Assembly (NCBI GenBank): GCA_019310525.1 | Contig: JAFDEE010000005.1 | Location: forward strand, 1-50,030 | Length of the DNA: 50,030 nt | Reading direction: 5' to 3' | Source of the DNA: Deltaproteobacteria bacterium | GTDB taxonomy: Bacteria > Desulfobacterota > DSM-4660 > Desulfatiglandales > HGW-15 | Shown: positions 16,939 through 25,341 of the stretch, one piece after another | Numbering within the stretch: position 1 is the first letter of the stretch | Layout: the number at the start of each line of letters is the position of its first letter | Notes under the pieces: generated by a model | Told to the model about the DNA's origin: nothing | Database searches by the model: none | The model's input: the letters and a program-made list of their open reading frames with translations, nothing else | Position numbers and translations under genes: made by a program

Positions 16939-17997
16939 ATGTGGACGTACAGAGAAAGACTCAACTATTACGAAAAGCTCAGGAGATCCCTTTATGAAAT
17001 TCTCCGCGATACCCTGGAACTGAAACTTATGAAGATCTCCCTTATCGATTCTTTTTACAACTATCTGAAAAGCGGTGTAGAGTATAGCTTTCTCGATAAA
17101 AGCGAACTAAAGCCGAAAAGCAAAAAAATGGAGCAGGAATCAGAGCTTTTCAATACTTTTATCGTAATTTTCTGCGAAGGAATCGTCAGCCCCAGTTTGA
17201 AAAACTATATCCGGTTCTTTCCGGAAAACAAGATGATTAAAAAAAATGTGCAGTACCTTTCCAATTTCGTCCTTTACAAGAACTTCCACCACAACCTTCG
17301 ATACTTCGATCGGCCGGTCTTCCTGGACTTTCTCGAAAGGCTGTTGGATATCGACTATGCCCTTTTGATCCAACAGGATCCAACAGTAAAGAAAAAAAAC
17401 CGTTACGCCCTCACTCACTTCCACGTGAAGATAGACTGGCCCATAGCGGATGCTGCCGAGGATCTAGCCAAGGAACTCCGATACATCCAGAATAACCTCT
17501 ATGAAAAGGGTGACAAGCTTGCACGGGCGCTTCAAAATAAGTTGTTCGAATATTACGGATGCCACCATAGTGTCGGGGGGAGGCGCACGGCCGGACTCAT
17601 CGCCGCTCAACTCCTGAGAAAGCTGGATTTTATCGCCACCGTTTTTGTATCAAGCTCGGAATCCCGTTCGATGGTGAAGTATTCAGAGCGGGGCGTTTCA
17701 AAATTCTACCTGATACAATTGACGAACAAGCAGATCAATGCCCTGGCACAACGGGAATCCATGGATGTTGAAAAATTCAAAAACGCCTTCCTTTATCCGG
17801 CGGATGGCTATTACGTGGGTATATCGGAAGCCGTTTATGATCACACCAGTTACTCCAAACCCCCTGAAGACGGAAAACTCAGAAAACTGAAACCGGCATA
17901 TAATTGGCTCAAGCTCAGGGACGAGTTTCTTCACCCGAGGGATTCCTATCTCAACTTGAGGCCCATCAATTTCAACTGGGTTTACAAAACCGAATAA
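16939..17997 (+). CDS. Unrecognised 352-residue protein, AT-richer gene
   Basis: I do not recognise this family. The protein has no signal peptide and no evident membrane segment, and it is basic and rich in Tyr, Phe, Lys and Asn. The N-terminal half is helical (YRERLNYYEKLRRSLYEILR). The second half contains a Gly/His patch (YYGCHHSVGGRRTAG, about 199-213), a beta-like stretch (FIATVFVSSSESRSM) and a C-terminus LNLRPINFNWVYKTE. No nucleotide-binding, metal or catalytic motif is convincing. Codon use is visibly AT-richer than the neighbours, which suggests acquisition or a different expression class. It has its own promoter and ends two bases from the convergent 18000-18254 gene. Confidence 0.75.
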   Translation: MWTYRERLNYYEKLRRSLYEILRDTLELKLMKISLIDSFYNYLKSGVEYSFLDKSELKPKSKKMEQESELFNTFIVIFCEGIVSPSLKNYIRFFPENKMIKKNVQYLSNFVLYKNFHHNLRYFDRPVFLDFLERLLDIDYALLIQQDPTVKKKNRYALTHFHVKIDWPIADAAEDLAKELRYIQNNLYEKGDKLARALQNKLFEYYGCHHSVGGRRTAGLIAAQLLRKLDFIATVFVSSSESRSMVKYSERGVSKFYLIQLTNKQINALAQRESMDVEKFKNAFLYPADGYYVGISEAVYDHTSYSKPPEDGKLRKLKPAYNWLKLRDEFLHPRDSYLNLRPINFNWVYKTE

Positions 17998-17999
17998 CC

Positions 18000-18254
18000 T
18001 TAATGCTTGCCGATCTTCTCGAAGATCTTCACGAGGAGCCACACGCCCAAGGTCCGATGCCATTTGATCATATAGACCGTTTCGTTATCGGCGAGCACCT
18101 TGTAATAGTCGCACTCCGGGCCGTACCACCGGTCAATCACTTCCTTGACGGTGATTCTTTTCTCATCCAGGAAAAAGTAAAGGGGACGTTCGTTCGCCTT
18201 GTACCCGGAATAGGCCATCACCTTGATCTTCTTTGGAAGGTCCTTATCAGACAT
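18000..18254 (-). CDS. Small conserved-looking cytoplasmic protein
   Basis: An 84-residue basic protein. The core reads KVMAYSGYKANERPLYFFLD, then a VIDRWYGPECDYYKVLADNE segment and a final YMIKWHRTLGVWLLVKIFEK. I recall similar small proteins from Desulfobacterota (YSGYK...ERP, DRWY, YFKV.ADD), so it is probably a real conserved domain of unknown function. ATG 18254 has AGGAG about 8 bases upstream; the longer frame to 18359 lacks an RBS. It is convergent with the 16939 gene and divergent from tilS. Confidence 0.7.
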   Translation of the reverse strand: MSDKDLPKKIKVMAYSGYKANERPLYFFLDEKRITVKEVIDRWYGPECDYYKVLADNETVYMIKWHRTLGVWLLVKIFEKIGKH

Positions 18255-18520
18255 GCGCGGCTCCTGCCTATGGCTCTCTCCACCAAGAGAAGGCGGGGAG
18301 TGTTGTCCTGAGAAAACCCACCCACTTGTAATAGTGGACCATCGCTCCGATTTAATCAAGACGTTTGGCAGGCAACCCGAATCTCCGGTGCATCCGCCCG
18401 TTCGGAGCTCTTTTCTTTCACTTGGGGGAGCCCTGTATCCTTGACCCGCTTAACAGGAGAGGGAGGATTGTGTTAGGGTGTTTCAAGTGTGACCTACCTT
18501 TCGATGTGGGCCCGGGGGAT

Positions 18521-19915
18521 ATGGTGAGGAGAGAAAACGAAATCCTCGCAAAAGTAAGGAACACCATTTCCCGGCACGGGATGCTGGAGGCCGGGGACCG
18601 TGTGATCGTTGGCGTTTCCGGGGGGGCCGATTCGGTCTGTCTCCTCGATATCCTGTGGCACCTCCGGGACGAATTCGAAATTGAACTGATCGTCGCCCAT
18701 TTCGACCACGGGTTGCGGCCCCACGAAGACGAGGGAGAGACCCGGTTCGTTCGAAAACTGGCCTCTTCCATGAATCTTCCCTTTGAGACGGCCCGCTGGT
18801 TGAACAGGGCCAAGGGGCGGTCCACCTCCGAAGAAAAGGCCAGGGAAGCTCGATATCTGTATCTTGAGGAGGTGGCCAGAAAAAATAAGGCCCAGAAGAT
18901 CGCCGTTGCTCACACCCTTGACGACCAGGCCGAAACCGTGCTGATGAGACTCTTGAGAGGAAGTGGGGCCACCGGGCTTTCAGGAATTCCTCCCTGCAGG
19001 GATGGCCGGATCGTAAGGCCTCTTTTGGAGACGGCCCGCAATGAAATCCTCGCGTACCTGGAAAGACGCGGCCTCTCCTATATGACGGACAGCTCCAACC
19101 TGGAGGCGAATTACCTCCGAAACCGGATCCGGCTCCAGGTGATGCCCTTACTGCGCAGGTTACAGCCGCGCCTGATCGAGCGCCTCGGAGAAACGGCCCA
19201 ACTGCTACGGGAAGAAGATCAATTCATGGACTCCCTGGCAAGGGAATGGGTCGAGCGGGAGGGGATGCGGGAAGCGGAAAGGGAAGTTTCATTGCCGGTT
19301 TCCACCTTCAATTCCCTCTCCCCCGCCCTTAAAAGGCGGGTAACCAGGCTCATTACAGGGGAAGTGAAAGGGAATCTATTGAGGATCGGCCGGACACATG
19401 TACAGGCCGTTTGCCGCCTGGCCTCATCCCAGGCTCCCCAAGGGGCGGTTCATCTCCCCGGGGAGATGAGGGTCAAAAAGCGATACGACCGCCTGATTTT
19501 CACCACGGCCCGAGAAGAGGCACCTCCGTCCTTCCATATCACCATTCCCGGTCCCGGGATCTTCACCCTGCCTGAAATCCCTTTGACTTTTGACCTGGTC
19601 GAGATGGACAGGGAGGAAGCCCCGGCCTTTCCCTCCTCACGTGATACGGCCCTCCTGGATGCCTCCAGAATCCGATATCCGCTCGTAGTCAGGAATCCCA
19701 GGCCCGGCGACCGGTTCGTTCCCCTGGGGATGAAGGGACATCGAAAGATCAAAGACTTCTTCATTGACCTTAAGGTCCCCTCCACAGTCCGTTCCCGCAC
19801 TCCACTCCTCTGCTGCGGAGATATTCCGGTATGGGTCTGCGGTTACAGGATCGACGACCGGTTCAAGATCACTCCACACACCCGAAGAATCCTGATGGTA
19901 ACCATCCGGCACTGA
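18521..19915 (+). CDS. tilS: tRNA(Ile)-lysidine synthase TilS
   Basis: TilS attaches lysine to C34 of the CAU-anticodon isoleucine tRNA using ATP, an essential decoding step. The PP-loop VGVSGGADSVCLL (about residues 28-40) is intact, followed by the family HFDHGLRPHEDEGETRFV and HTLDDQAETVLMRLLRGSG motifs. The TilS substrate-binding domain (about 215-320) and the TilS C-terminal domain with RNPRPGDRFVPLGMKGHRKIKDFFID complete it. Length 464 is typical. Start ATG 18521 follows a G-rich stretch; GTG 18470, behind AGGGAGG, is an alternative adding 17 residues. Confidence 0.95.
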   Translation: MVRRENEILAKVRNTISRHGMLEAGDRVIVGVSGGADSVCLLDILWHLRDEFEIELIVAHFDHGLRPHEDEGETRFVRKLASSMNLPFETARWLNRAKGRSTSEEKAREARYLYLEEVARKNKAQKIAVAHTLDDQAETVLMRLLRGSGATGLSGIPPCRDGRIVRPLLETARNEILAYLERRGLSYMTDSSNLEANYLRNRIRLQVMPLLRRLQPRLIERLGETAQLLREEDQFMDSLAREWVEREGMREAEREVSLPVSTFNSLSPALKRRVTRLITGEVKGNLLRIGRTHVQAVCRLASSQAPQGAVHLPGEMRVKKRYDRLIFTTAREEAPPSFHITIPGPGIFTLPEIPLTFDLVEMDREEAPAFPSSRDTALLDASRIRYPLVVRNPRPGDRFVPLGMKGHRKIKDFFIDLKVPSTVRSRTPLLCCGDIPVWVCGYRIDDRFKITPHTRRILMVTIRH

Positions 19916-19918
19916 TCC

Positions 19919-20051
19919 GTCTTCCCGGTGGGTCCCCGGTTTGAGCCTGACCTGTCTGCCGTGCCTGCCTGTCCCGTTGGAACGGCAGATAGGCCCGGCA
20001 CAGGCAGGCGCAGAAATTGGGCAAAAGGGGGCGTTTTTCAAAAGTCTCGGG
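19919..20051. repeat. Degenerate palindromic intergenic repeat
   Basis: This stretch after tilS combines parts of the repeat family. Bases 19930-19951 are identical to 24971-24992, and 20009-20049 (AATTGGGCAAAA...GCGTTTTTCAAAAGTCTC) matches the right part of the element at 1570-1712 read in reverse. Between them sits a GC-rich palindrome (about 19952-20008) rich in GCCTGCCTG/CAGGCAGGC. Bases 20052-20208 hold nothing I can identify. Confidence 0.7.
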
Positions 20052-20208
20052 AACGATAAGTAGGTTGAATTTAAAGGAAAAACTAAGAGGCGTGCGATAT
20101 AGATCAGGCAGACCTATCCATTGGGGCGACCAAACCTTGGAAGTCCTCCCCTGGAATAAATACAGGCAGGATTGAACAGGGCAACCGCACAGAAGCCCGA
20201 TTCGTCAG

Positions 20209-20607
20209 TCAACCGGCTTCCTGCTTATAATGAAATGTCCCTTCCTCGATCTTCATGAATCCCCGTTTCTGATGCGTGACCTTCGGGTTCTTGGATCCGA
20301 AAAACTCGAGCAAAAATCTATAGGCCTTTCTATGATCCATGTGCTGACCGCAGGTTTCGAAGGTCACGGCGGCGAAATTGAATTCGGGCCATGTATGAAC
20401 GGCCAAGTGCGACTCCGCGATCGTGACCGTTCCGCTTACGCCCCAGGGCTTGAAAGTGTGGAAGGATTCGGCCACTACCGTCGCCCCCATCACTTCCGCC
20501 GCCTTGAGCATACCCTCCCTGATGCGATCGGCATCCAGGAGTTTGTCGTGGTCACAATCGTAAAGGTCAATGAGAACAAGGTCCAGCAAGGAATACAATG
20601 TTCCCAC
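20209..20607 (-). CDS. speH: S-adenosylmethionine decarboxylase proenzyme, SpeH type
   Basis: This pyruvoyl enzyme makes decarboxylated AdoMet, the aminopropyl donor for spermidine. It is the small prokaryotic form (132 residues) that self-cleaves before Ser66 in TIAESHLAVHTWPE. His71 and Cys86 (TFETCG) correspond to the processing and proton-transfer residues His68 and Cys83 of the Thermotoga enzyme. The start is uncertain: GTG 20607 lies directly in a GGGGGTGGG stretch that may itself be the RBS for TTG 20598. Next upstream on the strand is mtnA, so polyamine synthesis and recycling of its by-product are neighbours. Confidence 0.93.
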   Translation of the reverse strand: MGTLYSLLDLVLIDLYDCDHDKLLDADRIREGMLKAAEVMGATVVAESFHTFKPWGVSGTVTIAESHLAVHTWPEFNFAAVTFETCGQHMDHRKAYRFLLEFFGSKNPKVTHQKRGFMKIEEGTFHYKQEAG

Positions 20608-20748
20608 CCCCTTTCATGTAAGATTAGGTGTCGAAGTTCCCAACTCCTTTCTTTGCGGCCCCCGTATATTCGGTAGCCGTCCGGTTGTCCGGAAAAATTT
20701 CGCCCGGAAGCGAACGCGGGCGGAGTATAAGCCAATCTTCCTACAGGG

Positions 20749-21801
20749 TCAAGATGATATTGCGGGATCCTGGAAGATTTTCCGGATGGATTCTTGGTAA
20801 GGAGGTCTGATCACCCCAACCTCGGTTATGATCGCGGTCACATAGGCGGCCGGTGAGATATCAAAGGCCGGATTGAAGGCCCTGACTCCCATTGGCCCGA
20901 TGTTCCTCTTCCCGATCCTGATGATCTCCTCAGGTGACCTAATCTCCACCGGAATCAAGTCCCCTGAAGCGATATCGGGATCAATGGTGGACAAGGGAGC
21001 GGCGACATAGAAGGGTATCCCATTTTCCTTCGCCAATACGGCAACCTGGTATGTGCCGATCTTGTTGGCCACGTCTCCGTTGGCGGCGATTCGGTCAGCC
21101 CCGGTGACCACCAGGTCGATTTTGTTTTGGCGCATCAGGGAGCCGGCTGCACTGTCGGCGATGACTGTGACGGGAATATCCTCTTCCATGAGTTCGAAGG
21201 CCGTGAGCCTGAGCCCTTGAAGCCACGGCCTGGTTTCATCGGCGATGACCTGGATGTTTTTCCCCGCCTCGTGGGCCGCCCGGATGACACCCAAAGCCGT
21301 TCCATACCCCCCCGTTGCAAGGGATCCCGCGTTGCAATGGGTCAGGATGGTGGCCCCTTCAGGGACCAAGGTCGCCCCGTTCTCACCGATTTTTCGATTG
21401 ATCGCGATATCCTCGGCAAGAATTCTCTCTGATTCCTCCCTAAGAGCCTTCTTGATCTCATCCGGGGGCCGGGAGGTCATCCTGTCCACAAGGGCCGACA
21501 TCCTTACGACGGCCCACTTCAGGTTGACCGCCGTGGGGCGGGCCTTGACCATACGGTCCGCTATCCGTACAAAGCGCCTCCGGAAGGAGCCGTAAGTTTT
21601 AGCCTCAATGGACGCAGCCCCCAAGGCCAAGCCCATGGCTGCCGCCACCCCGATAGCCGGGGCCCCCCGGATGACCATATTCTCGATGGCCCGAATCACG
21701 TCCCAGTATCTCCTGCACACGTACCATTGAACGCGTGAGGGCAACTTGCGTTGGTCGATCATCCTGATCGTGTCTTTATGCCACTCAATGGTAGGGATCA
21801 T
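20749..21801 (-). CDS. mtnA: S-methyl-5-thioribose-1-phosphate isomerase MtnA
   Basis: MtnA converts methylthioribose-1-phosphate to methylthioribulose-1-phosphate in methionine salvage. The protein (350 residues) belongs to the eIF2B-alpha-like superfamily. The catalytic pair is present: Cys156 in ILTHCNAGSLATGG and Asp236 in VVTGADRIAANGD, close to Cys160 and Asp240 of the Bacillus enzyme. RGAPAIGVAAAMG (about 45-57) is also conserved, which favours MtnA over ribose-1,5-bisphosphate isomerase. ATG 21801 follows CGGAGACGAT. It is 19 bases downstream of ilvE and 141 bases upstream of speH. Confidence 0.93.
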   Translation of the reverse strand: MIPTIEWHKDTIRMIDQRKLPSRVQWYVCRRYWDVIRAIENMVIRGAPAIGVAAAMGLALGAASIEAKTYGSFRRRFVRIADRMVKARPTAVNLKWAVVRMSALVDRMTSRPPDEIKKALREESERILAEDIAINRKIGENGATLVPEGATILTHCNAGSLATGGYGTALGVIRAAHEAGKNIQVIADETRPWLQGLRLTAFELMEEDIPVTVIADSAAGSLMRQNKIDLVVTGADRIAANGDVANKIGTYQVAVLAKENGIPFYVAAPLSTIDPDIASGDLIPVEIRSPEEIIRIGKRNIGPMGVRAFNPAFDISPAAYVTAIITEVGVIRPPYQESIRKIFQDPAISS

Positions 21802-21820
21802 ATCGTCTCCGAATAAAGCG

Positions 21821-22894
21821 CTAGTCGATCTTCACCCTCCACCCGTAAGGATCCTCCTTTTCTGCGTACTGGATCGCCATGATCTCATCATAAAGCCTCT
21901 GGGAGATTTCCCCCATTTTGCCGCCGGCCACCAGGTAGTCCTCTCCTTTGTATGTGATCTGGCCCACGGGTGAAATGACCGCGGCGGTTCCCGTTCCGAA
22001 GGCCTCCTTGAGACGTCCGCTCGTGGCGGCCTCTACCACCTCTTCAATGGCAAGGGAGCGCTCCGAGACCTTCATCCCCCAATCCCTGGCCATGTGGATC
22101 ACGGAATCCCGGGTGATTCCAGGCAAAATGCTTCCCGTGAGGGGCGCCGTGATGACTTCATCGTCGATCACGAAAAACATATTCATGGTGCCCACCTCTT
22201 CCACGTACCGGTGGTGGGCGCCATCCAGCCAAAGCACCTGAGTGAATCCCTTCTCCTTGGCCTCTTCCGCAGCAAGGAGACTGGCGGCGTAATTCCCGGC
22301 CGTCTTGGATTCCCCCACGCCCCCGACGACCGCCCGAACATACCGGTCTTCCACGTAAATCTTGACCGGGTTCAGCCCTTCCTTGTAGTAAGCTCCCACG
22401 GGGCCGAGAATGATGTAAAAAAGGTAGTTATTGGAAGGACGAACCCCCAAGTGGGGTTCAGTGGCCAGCATGGTGGGCCGGATGTAAAGGGATGTCCCCC
22501 TGCTCCTGGGGACCCAGTCCCGATCCAACAGAACAAGGCGCTTCATCCCTTCCATCACCAGGTCCACATCCAGTTCCGGCATGCAGATCCGCCTCGCGGA
22601 GCGGTTCATCCGCTTGATATTCTCTTCGGGGCGAAACAGATACAATCCGCCGTCCCTCCCGCAATAGGCCTTGAGTCCTTCGAAGATCTCTTGGCCGTAA
22701 TGAAGCGCCATGGCAGCGGGATCGATGGCCAGGTCCCGGTAGGGTTCAATGCGGGGATTGAACCAGCCCGCTCCCGCCTCGTAATCCATCAGGAACATGT
22801 GATCGGTAAAGATGTCACCAAAACCCAGTTTCGAATCGTCCTCGGGTTTGGGTTTCAATTGTTCTTTCCGTGCAGGGGTCACCTTGATCTCCAT
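21821..22894 (-). CDS. ilvE: Branched-chain amino acid aminotransferase
   Basis: This fold-type IV PLP aminotransferase (357 residues) resembles the long BCAT form. Motifs include ALHYGQEIFEGLKAY, the PLP lysine in GESKTAGNYAASLLA, the VEEVGTMNMFFV segment, and LTGSILPGITRDSV binding the cofactor phosphate. It normally makes Leu, Ile and Val. BCAT-like enzymes can also transaminate ketomethylthiobutyrate, the last step of methionine salvage, which would fit its place 19 bases before mtnA; that is inference. ATG 22894 has GGAGAAAGG upstream. Confidence 0.94.
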   Translation of the reverse strand: MEIKVTPARKEQLKPKPEDDSKLGFGDIFTDHMFLMDYEAGAGWFNPRIEPYRDLAIDPAAMALHYGQEIFEGLKAYCGRDGGLYLFRPEENIKRMNRSARRICMPELDVDLVMEGMKRLVLLDRDWVPRSRGTSLYIRPTMLATEPHLGVRPSNNYLFYIILGPVGAYYKEGLNPVKIYVEDRYVRAVVGGVGESKTAGNYAASLLAAEEAKEKGFTQVLWLDGAHHRYVEEVGTMNMFFVIDDEVITAPLTGSILPGITRDSVIHMARDWGMKVSERSLAIEEVVEAATSGRLKEAFGTGTAAVISPVGQITYKGEDYLVAGGKMGEISQRLYDEIMAIQYAEKEDPYGWRVKID

Positions 22895-22939
22895 GACCTT
22901 TCTCCTTCCCGTCTTGGTTAGCGTTACGAATGCCTTGAA

Positions 22940-23196
22940 CCCGGATTATGCAATTGCCAAGTTTGCCGAAGATGCAAGGCCGCAAGGCGCGAAGACGTAC
23001 TTTTAGTACTTCAAGCGCCTTGCAACGCAGCAGATTCAGCAAAATCGGCAATCCCGTATGGTGACAAATTTTGAATAGATTCGATGTTTCCGGACCGCAT
23101 CTTTTTAGTGAATGCAATCTGATTTGGAAGCACACCCAACAACCTATAATGACTAAAAAAATAACATCTTTCAAAATTTGTCATGCATAATCTGGG
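22940..23196. repeat. Palindromic element with interrupted left end
   Basis: The right terminal repeat (23170-23196) is 27 bases. Its complement is found on the left in two pieces: 22940-22952 (CCCGGATTATGCA, one mismatch) and 23062-23075 (TGACAAATTTTGAA, exact). A separate palindromic element occupies the 109 bases between them. The interior (23076-23169) is AT-rich and codes for nothing. The rest of this 412-base intergenic gap (23197-23306) holds no recognisable feature. Confidence 0.75.
22953..23061. mobile_element. Nested palindromic insertion inside a terminal repeat
   Basis: A 109-bp insert splits the left arm of the surrounding element. It has imperfect terminal repeats (TTGCCAAGTTTGCCGAA at 22955-22971; TTGCCGATTTTGCTGAA on the other strand at about 23036-23052). 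An inner stem GCAAGGCGC (22983-22991)/GCGCCTTGC (23015-23023) surrounds GTACTTTTAGTACTT. It has no coding capacity, so it must be moved by a transposase acting in trans. Confidence 0.65.
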
Positions 23197-23306
23197 TTGA
23201 TATCACAAGGACAAGAAGATGACAACCCGCGAATTTATTCCCCGTTCCTCCGGATTTCCTCCGGGAGACCCCGGCAACTTTTCGCCTTGCCCATCCCTAT
23301 CCCGGC

Positions 23307-24596
23307 CTATTGGATCTCGGGAATGATGTTGCCTCCTGAGGGGAAGACCGCGACATCACATTGCGGCATCACGTCCGCCACGCGGTTTACGGCCTCTTGA
23401 AGGTTTGCGGCATACTCGTATTTCATCATCTCCACCTGTTCCTTGCTAAGGCCTTCGGTGACGTGGATGACCCGGAACCTTTCGGCCAATTCCTTAAAGT
23501 AAACCACCTGCATGATGTAGGAGATCCCGAACTGCCTGAGGTGTTCGGGGATATCCCCCGAGAGCAGTCTGCGGTGAAAATCACTTGCCGTCTCGTCGCT
23601 TCCCATTTCCCGGATCAAGGGCATGATGGGTCCGGCCTGTGTCTGGGGCGCGACCCAGATGATGGTGCCGCCCGACCGTGTACAGAAACCCGCCATCACG
23701 AGGGCCTTGGTGGATTGAACGCCGATCTCTAAGGGATAGGCCGAAATGACGGTGACATCCGCAAGCCTCGGGATAGACACCTTATAGAGGTTCTCCGCAA
23801 AGGCGGCGGCAGCCCTCTGTTCCTCCACCGGGTCCCCGGAAAAGGCCCTGAGGATCTCCTTCTTCTCATTCATGACCAGATCCACCTTGAAGACCATGGT
23901 GGAAAGCCGCCCCGCATCCACGATTTCCTCCCAGAAATAATTTTTTTCCAACAAGTTGACCCGGCAATTGTGGTGGCGCATCCAAACGAAATGGTGGTCC
24001 GCGATGGTCCGGTATGAACAGACCCCCGGCATGATAAGCTTGAACCCTCCCCCATACCCGGCGATGGGATGGGGCATGCATTCACCTACTCCCACAGCAA
24101 GATCCGCGGAGGCCACGTGGGGATTAATCTCAACGAGGGTTCCCCGGCGGGTCCTGCCGATGATGACGTTGTCCGGTGCGTGGGGATCATGGCAAAACAG
24201 TCTCCCTTCGAGACGGGAAAAGACCGCTTCCCCCACCTTGCTCTTCAGTTGTTCGAGATCGAGGAGGGGATGGGTTCCAAGGGCGCACACACCCCTGATC
24301 CGTTCGTCCGGCACACCGGCCCGATTCAACCGGTCCATGATTTCCGGCAGCACAAGGTGCGCGGGGGTGGGACGCTGAAGGTCGTCAAAGAGGAGCGTTA
24401 CCTCCATCCCCGGCCCGGCCAAATCCTCGAGTCTGGGGGCCCCTACCGGGTGGTCCAAAGAACGCCTGACCTCCTGCAGGGGGTCTTCTACGCCTTTCAC
24501 AGGGGGGCGATCCTCCCCGGAAATCAGGCTCCAGCCTTCTGGGAGCGTGAATTCGATCCTTTTCTCCCCATAGTTCACGAAAGACTTCCTGTTCAT
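23307..24596 (-). CDS. LarA-family nickel-pincer racemase/epimerase homologue
   Basis: The 429-residue cytoplasmic protein belongs to the LarA (DUF2088) family. Family members racemise or epimerise 2-hydroxyacids using a nickel pincer nucleotide. The residues that hold the cofactor and catalyse in Lactiplantibacillus LarA are all present with a 1-2 residue offset: Arg75 in FDDLQRPTPAH, His109 in ALGTHPL, His176 and Lys186 in PHPIAGYGGGFKLIMPG (Lys184 carries the cofactor in LarA), and His202. Substrate cannot be assigned, since the family covers lactate, malate, sugar acids and others. No LarB, LarC or LarE gene is in the window. A TATAAT at 24635-24640 (minus) could be its -10. Confidence 0.88.
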   Translation of the reverse strand: MNRKSFVNYGEKRIEFTLPEGWSLISGEDRPPVKGVEDPLQEVRRSLDHPVGAPRLEDLAGPGMEVTLLFDDLQRPTPAHLVLPEIMDRLNRAGVPDERIRGVCALGTHPLLDLEQLKSKVGEAVFSRLEGRLFCHDPHAPDNVIIGRTRRGTLVEINPHVASADLAVGVGECMPHPIAGYGGGFKLIMPGVCSYRTIADHHFVWMRHHNCRVNLLEKNYFWEEIVDAGRLSTMVFKVDLVMNEKKEILRAFSGDPVEEQRAAAAFAENLYKVSIPRLADVTVISAYPLEIGVQSTKALVMAGFCTRSGGTIIWVAPQTQAGPIMPLIREMGSDETASDFHRRLLSGDIPEHLRQFGISYIMQVVYFKELAERFRVIHVTEGLSKEQVEMMKYEYAANLQEAVNRVADVMPQCDVAVFPSGGNIIPEIQ

Positions 24597-24840
24597 AAAT
24601 CCTCCTCCTGCGTTTGGAAAGGGGTTGAATCCAAATTATAGGTGTTTGGCGATGAACACAACTCGATCAAACAGGCGCCCTCCCTCCGCCACATGCATAA
24701 GGTGTGGCTCAGGTCGGGCGGACAATCTATCACATATAACTTCTTTCTTGACAGCAGGCTTTTTCATAGGTGCTTGAACGCTTGCCCGCTGGCTGTTTGG
24801 CGGGCTTGCCCCCCGGAATTATGGCGGGAACGTTAGCTTA

Positions 24841-25061
24841 GTGTCCATTCATAAATGAAAAAATTTGTGCAAGGTCAAGGAAGGCGAAAATTTTAACCAC
24901 AGGAATACATTGAAGTATTTTGAGGATTAAAATTTGTCCGCGCTGCGCTTGGACTCCCCACCCTTCGGGCGGGTCCCCGGTTTGAGCCTGACGCAGCTTG
25001 TCACGCCGTAGCCATAGCGAAGACGGAAGATTGCGGAAATTGGCCATTTATGGATGGACAC
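24841..25061. mobile_element. MITE-like element with TIRs and target duplication
   Basis: The clearest copy of the family: 221 bp, non-coding. The left end reads GTGTCCATTCATAAATG and the right end, on the opposite strand, GTGTCCATCCATAAATG (16/17 identical). TAGCTTA is duplicated exactly at 24834-24840 and 25062-25068. The core at 24870-24928 matches 1625-1683 in inverted orientation, while 24936-24977 matches 37828-37869 in inverted orientation and 24971-24992 equals 19930-19951. It opens a 1.46-kb gene-free interval (24597-26059). Confidence 0.88.
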
Positions 25062-25074
25062 TAGCTTAGATCAA

Positions 25075-25270
25075 AAGGGGCATGGGGATCTTTTCTTCGT
25101 TCCCGGTCTCACGGCCTGGTTATTTCAAGGGGTTAGTGACGGGGGATTCTTGCCCCCTCCGCCGATCTCCCGCTTTTACAAGCGGGAGCCGGGGCTTCCC
25201 CCATCCCTAACCCCTTGAAATAACGAAGGCCTCCCAACAGGTCACTTCAGAAAAGATCTCCATGCCCCTT
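25075..25270. repeat. Large hairpin element, copy 1
   Basis: Nested inverted repeats: an outer pair AAGGGGCATGGGGATCTTTT (25075-25094, continuing to 25096) with 25249-25270 (one mismatch), a middle pair TTATTTCAAGGGGTTAG (25120-25136) with 25207-25223, and an inner hairpin CTCCCGCTT (25167-25175)/AAGCGGGAG (25180-25188). The whole 196-bp unit would fold into one long rod. Its left arm recurs at 49948-50001. Confidence 0.8.
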
Positions 25271-25317
25271 CCCCCGGTGGTGCGGACATTCGTTTTCATA
25301 TGAAATACTTGATTCAG

Positions 25318-25341
25318 AAAGGGCCTGGAAAAAGGCCCTTT
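25318..25341. terminator. Orphan terminator-like hairpin
   Basis: AAAGGGCCT (25318-25326) pairs perfectly with AGGCCCTTT (25333-25341) around GGAAAA. It looks like an intrinsic terminator, but no gene precedes it on either strand within about 700 bases. It could end a small RNA or be part of a repeat. Confidence 0.4.
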
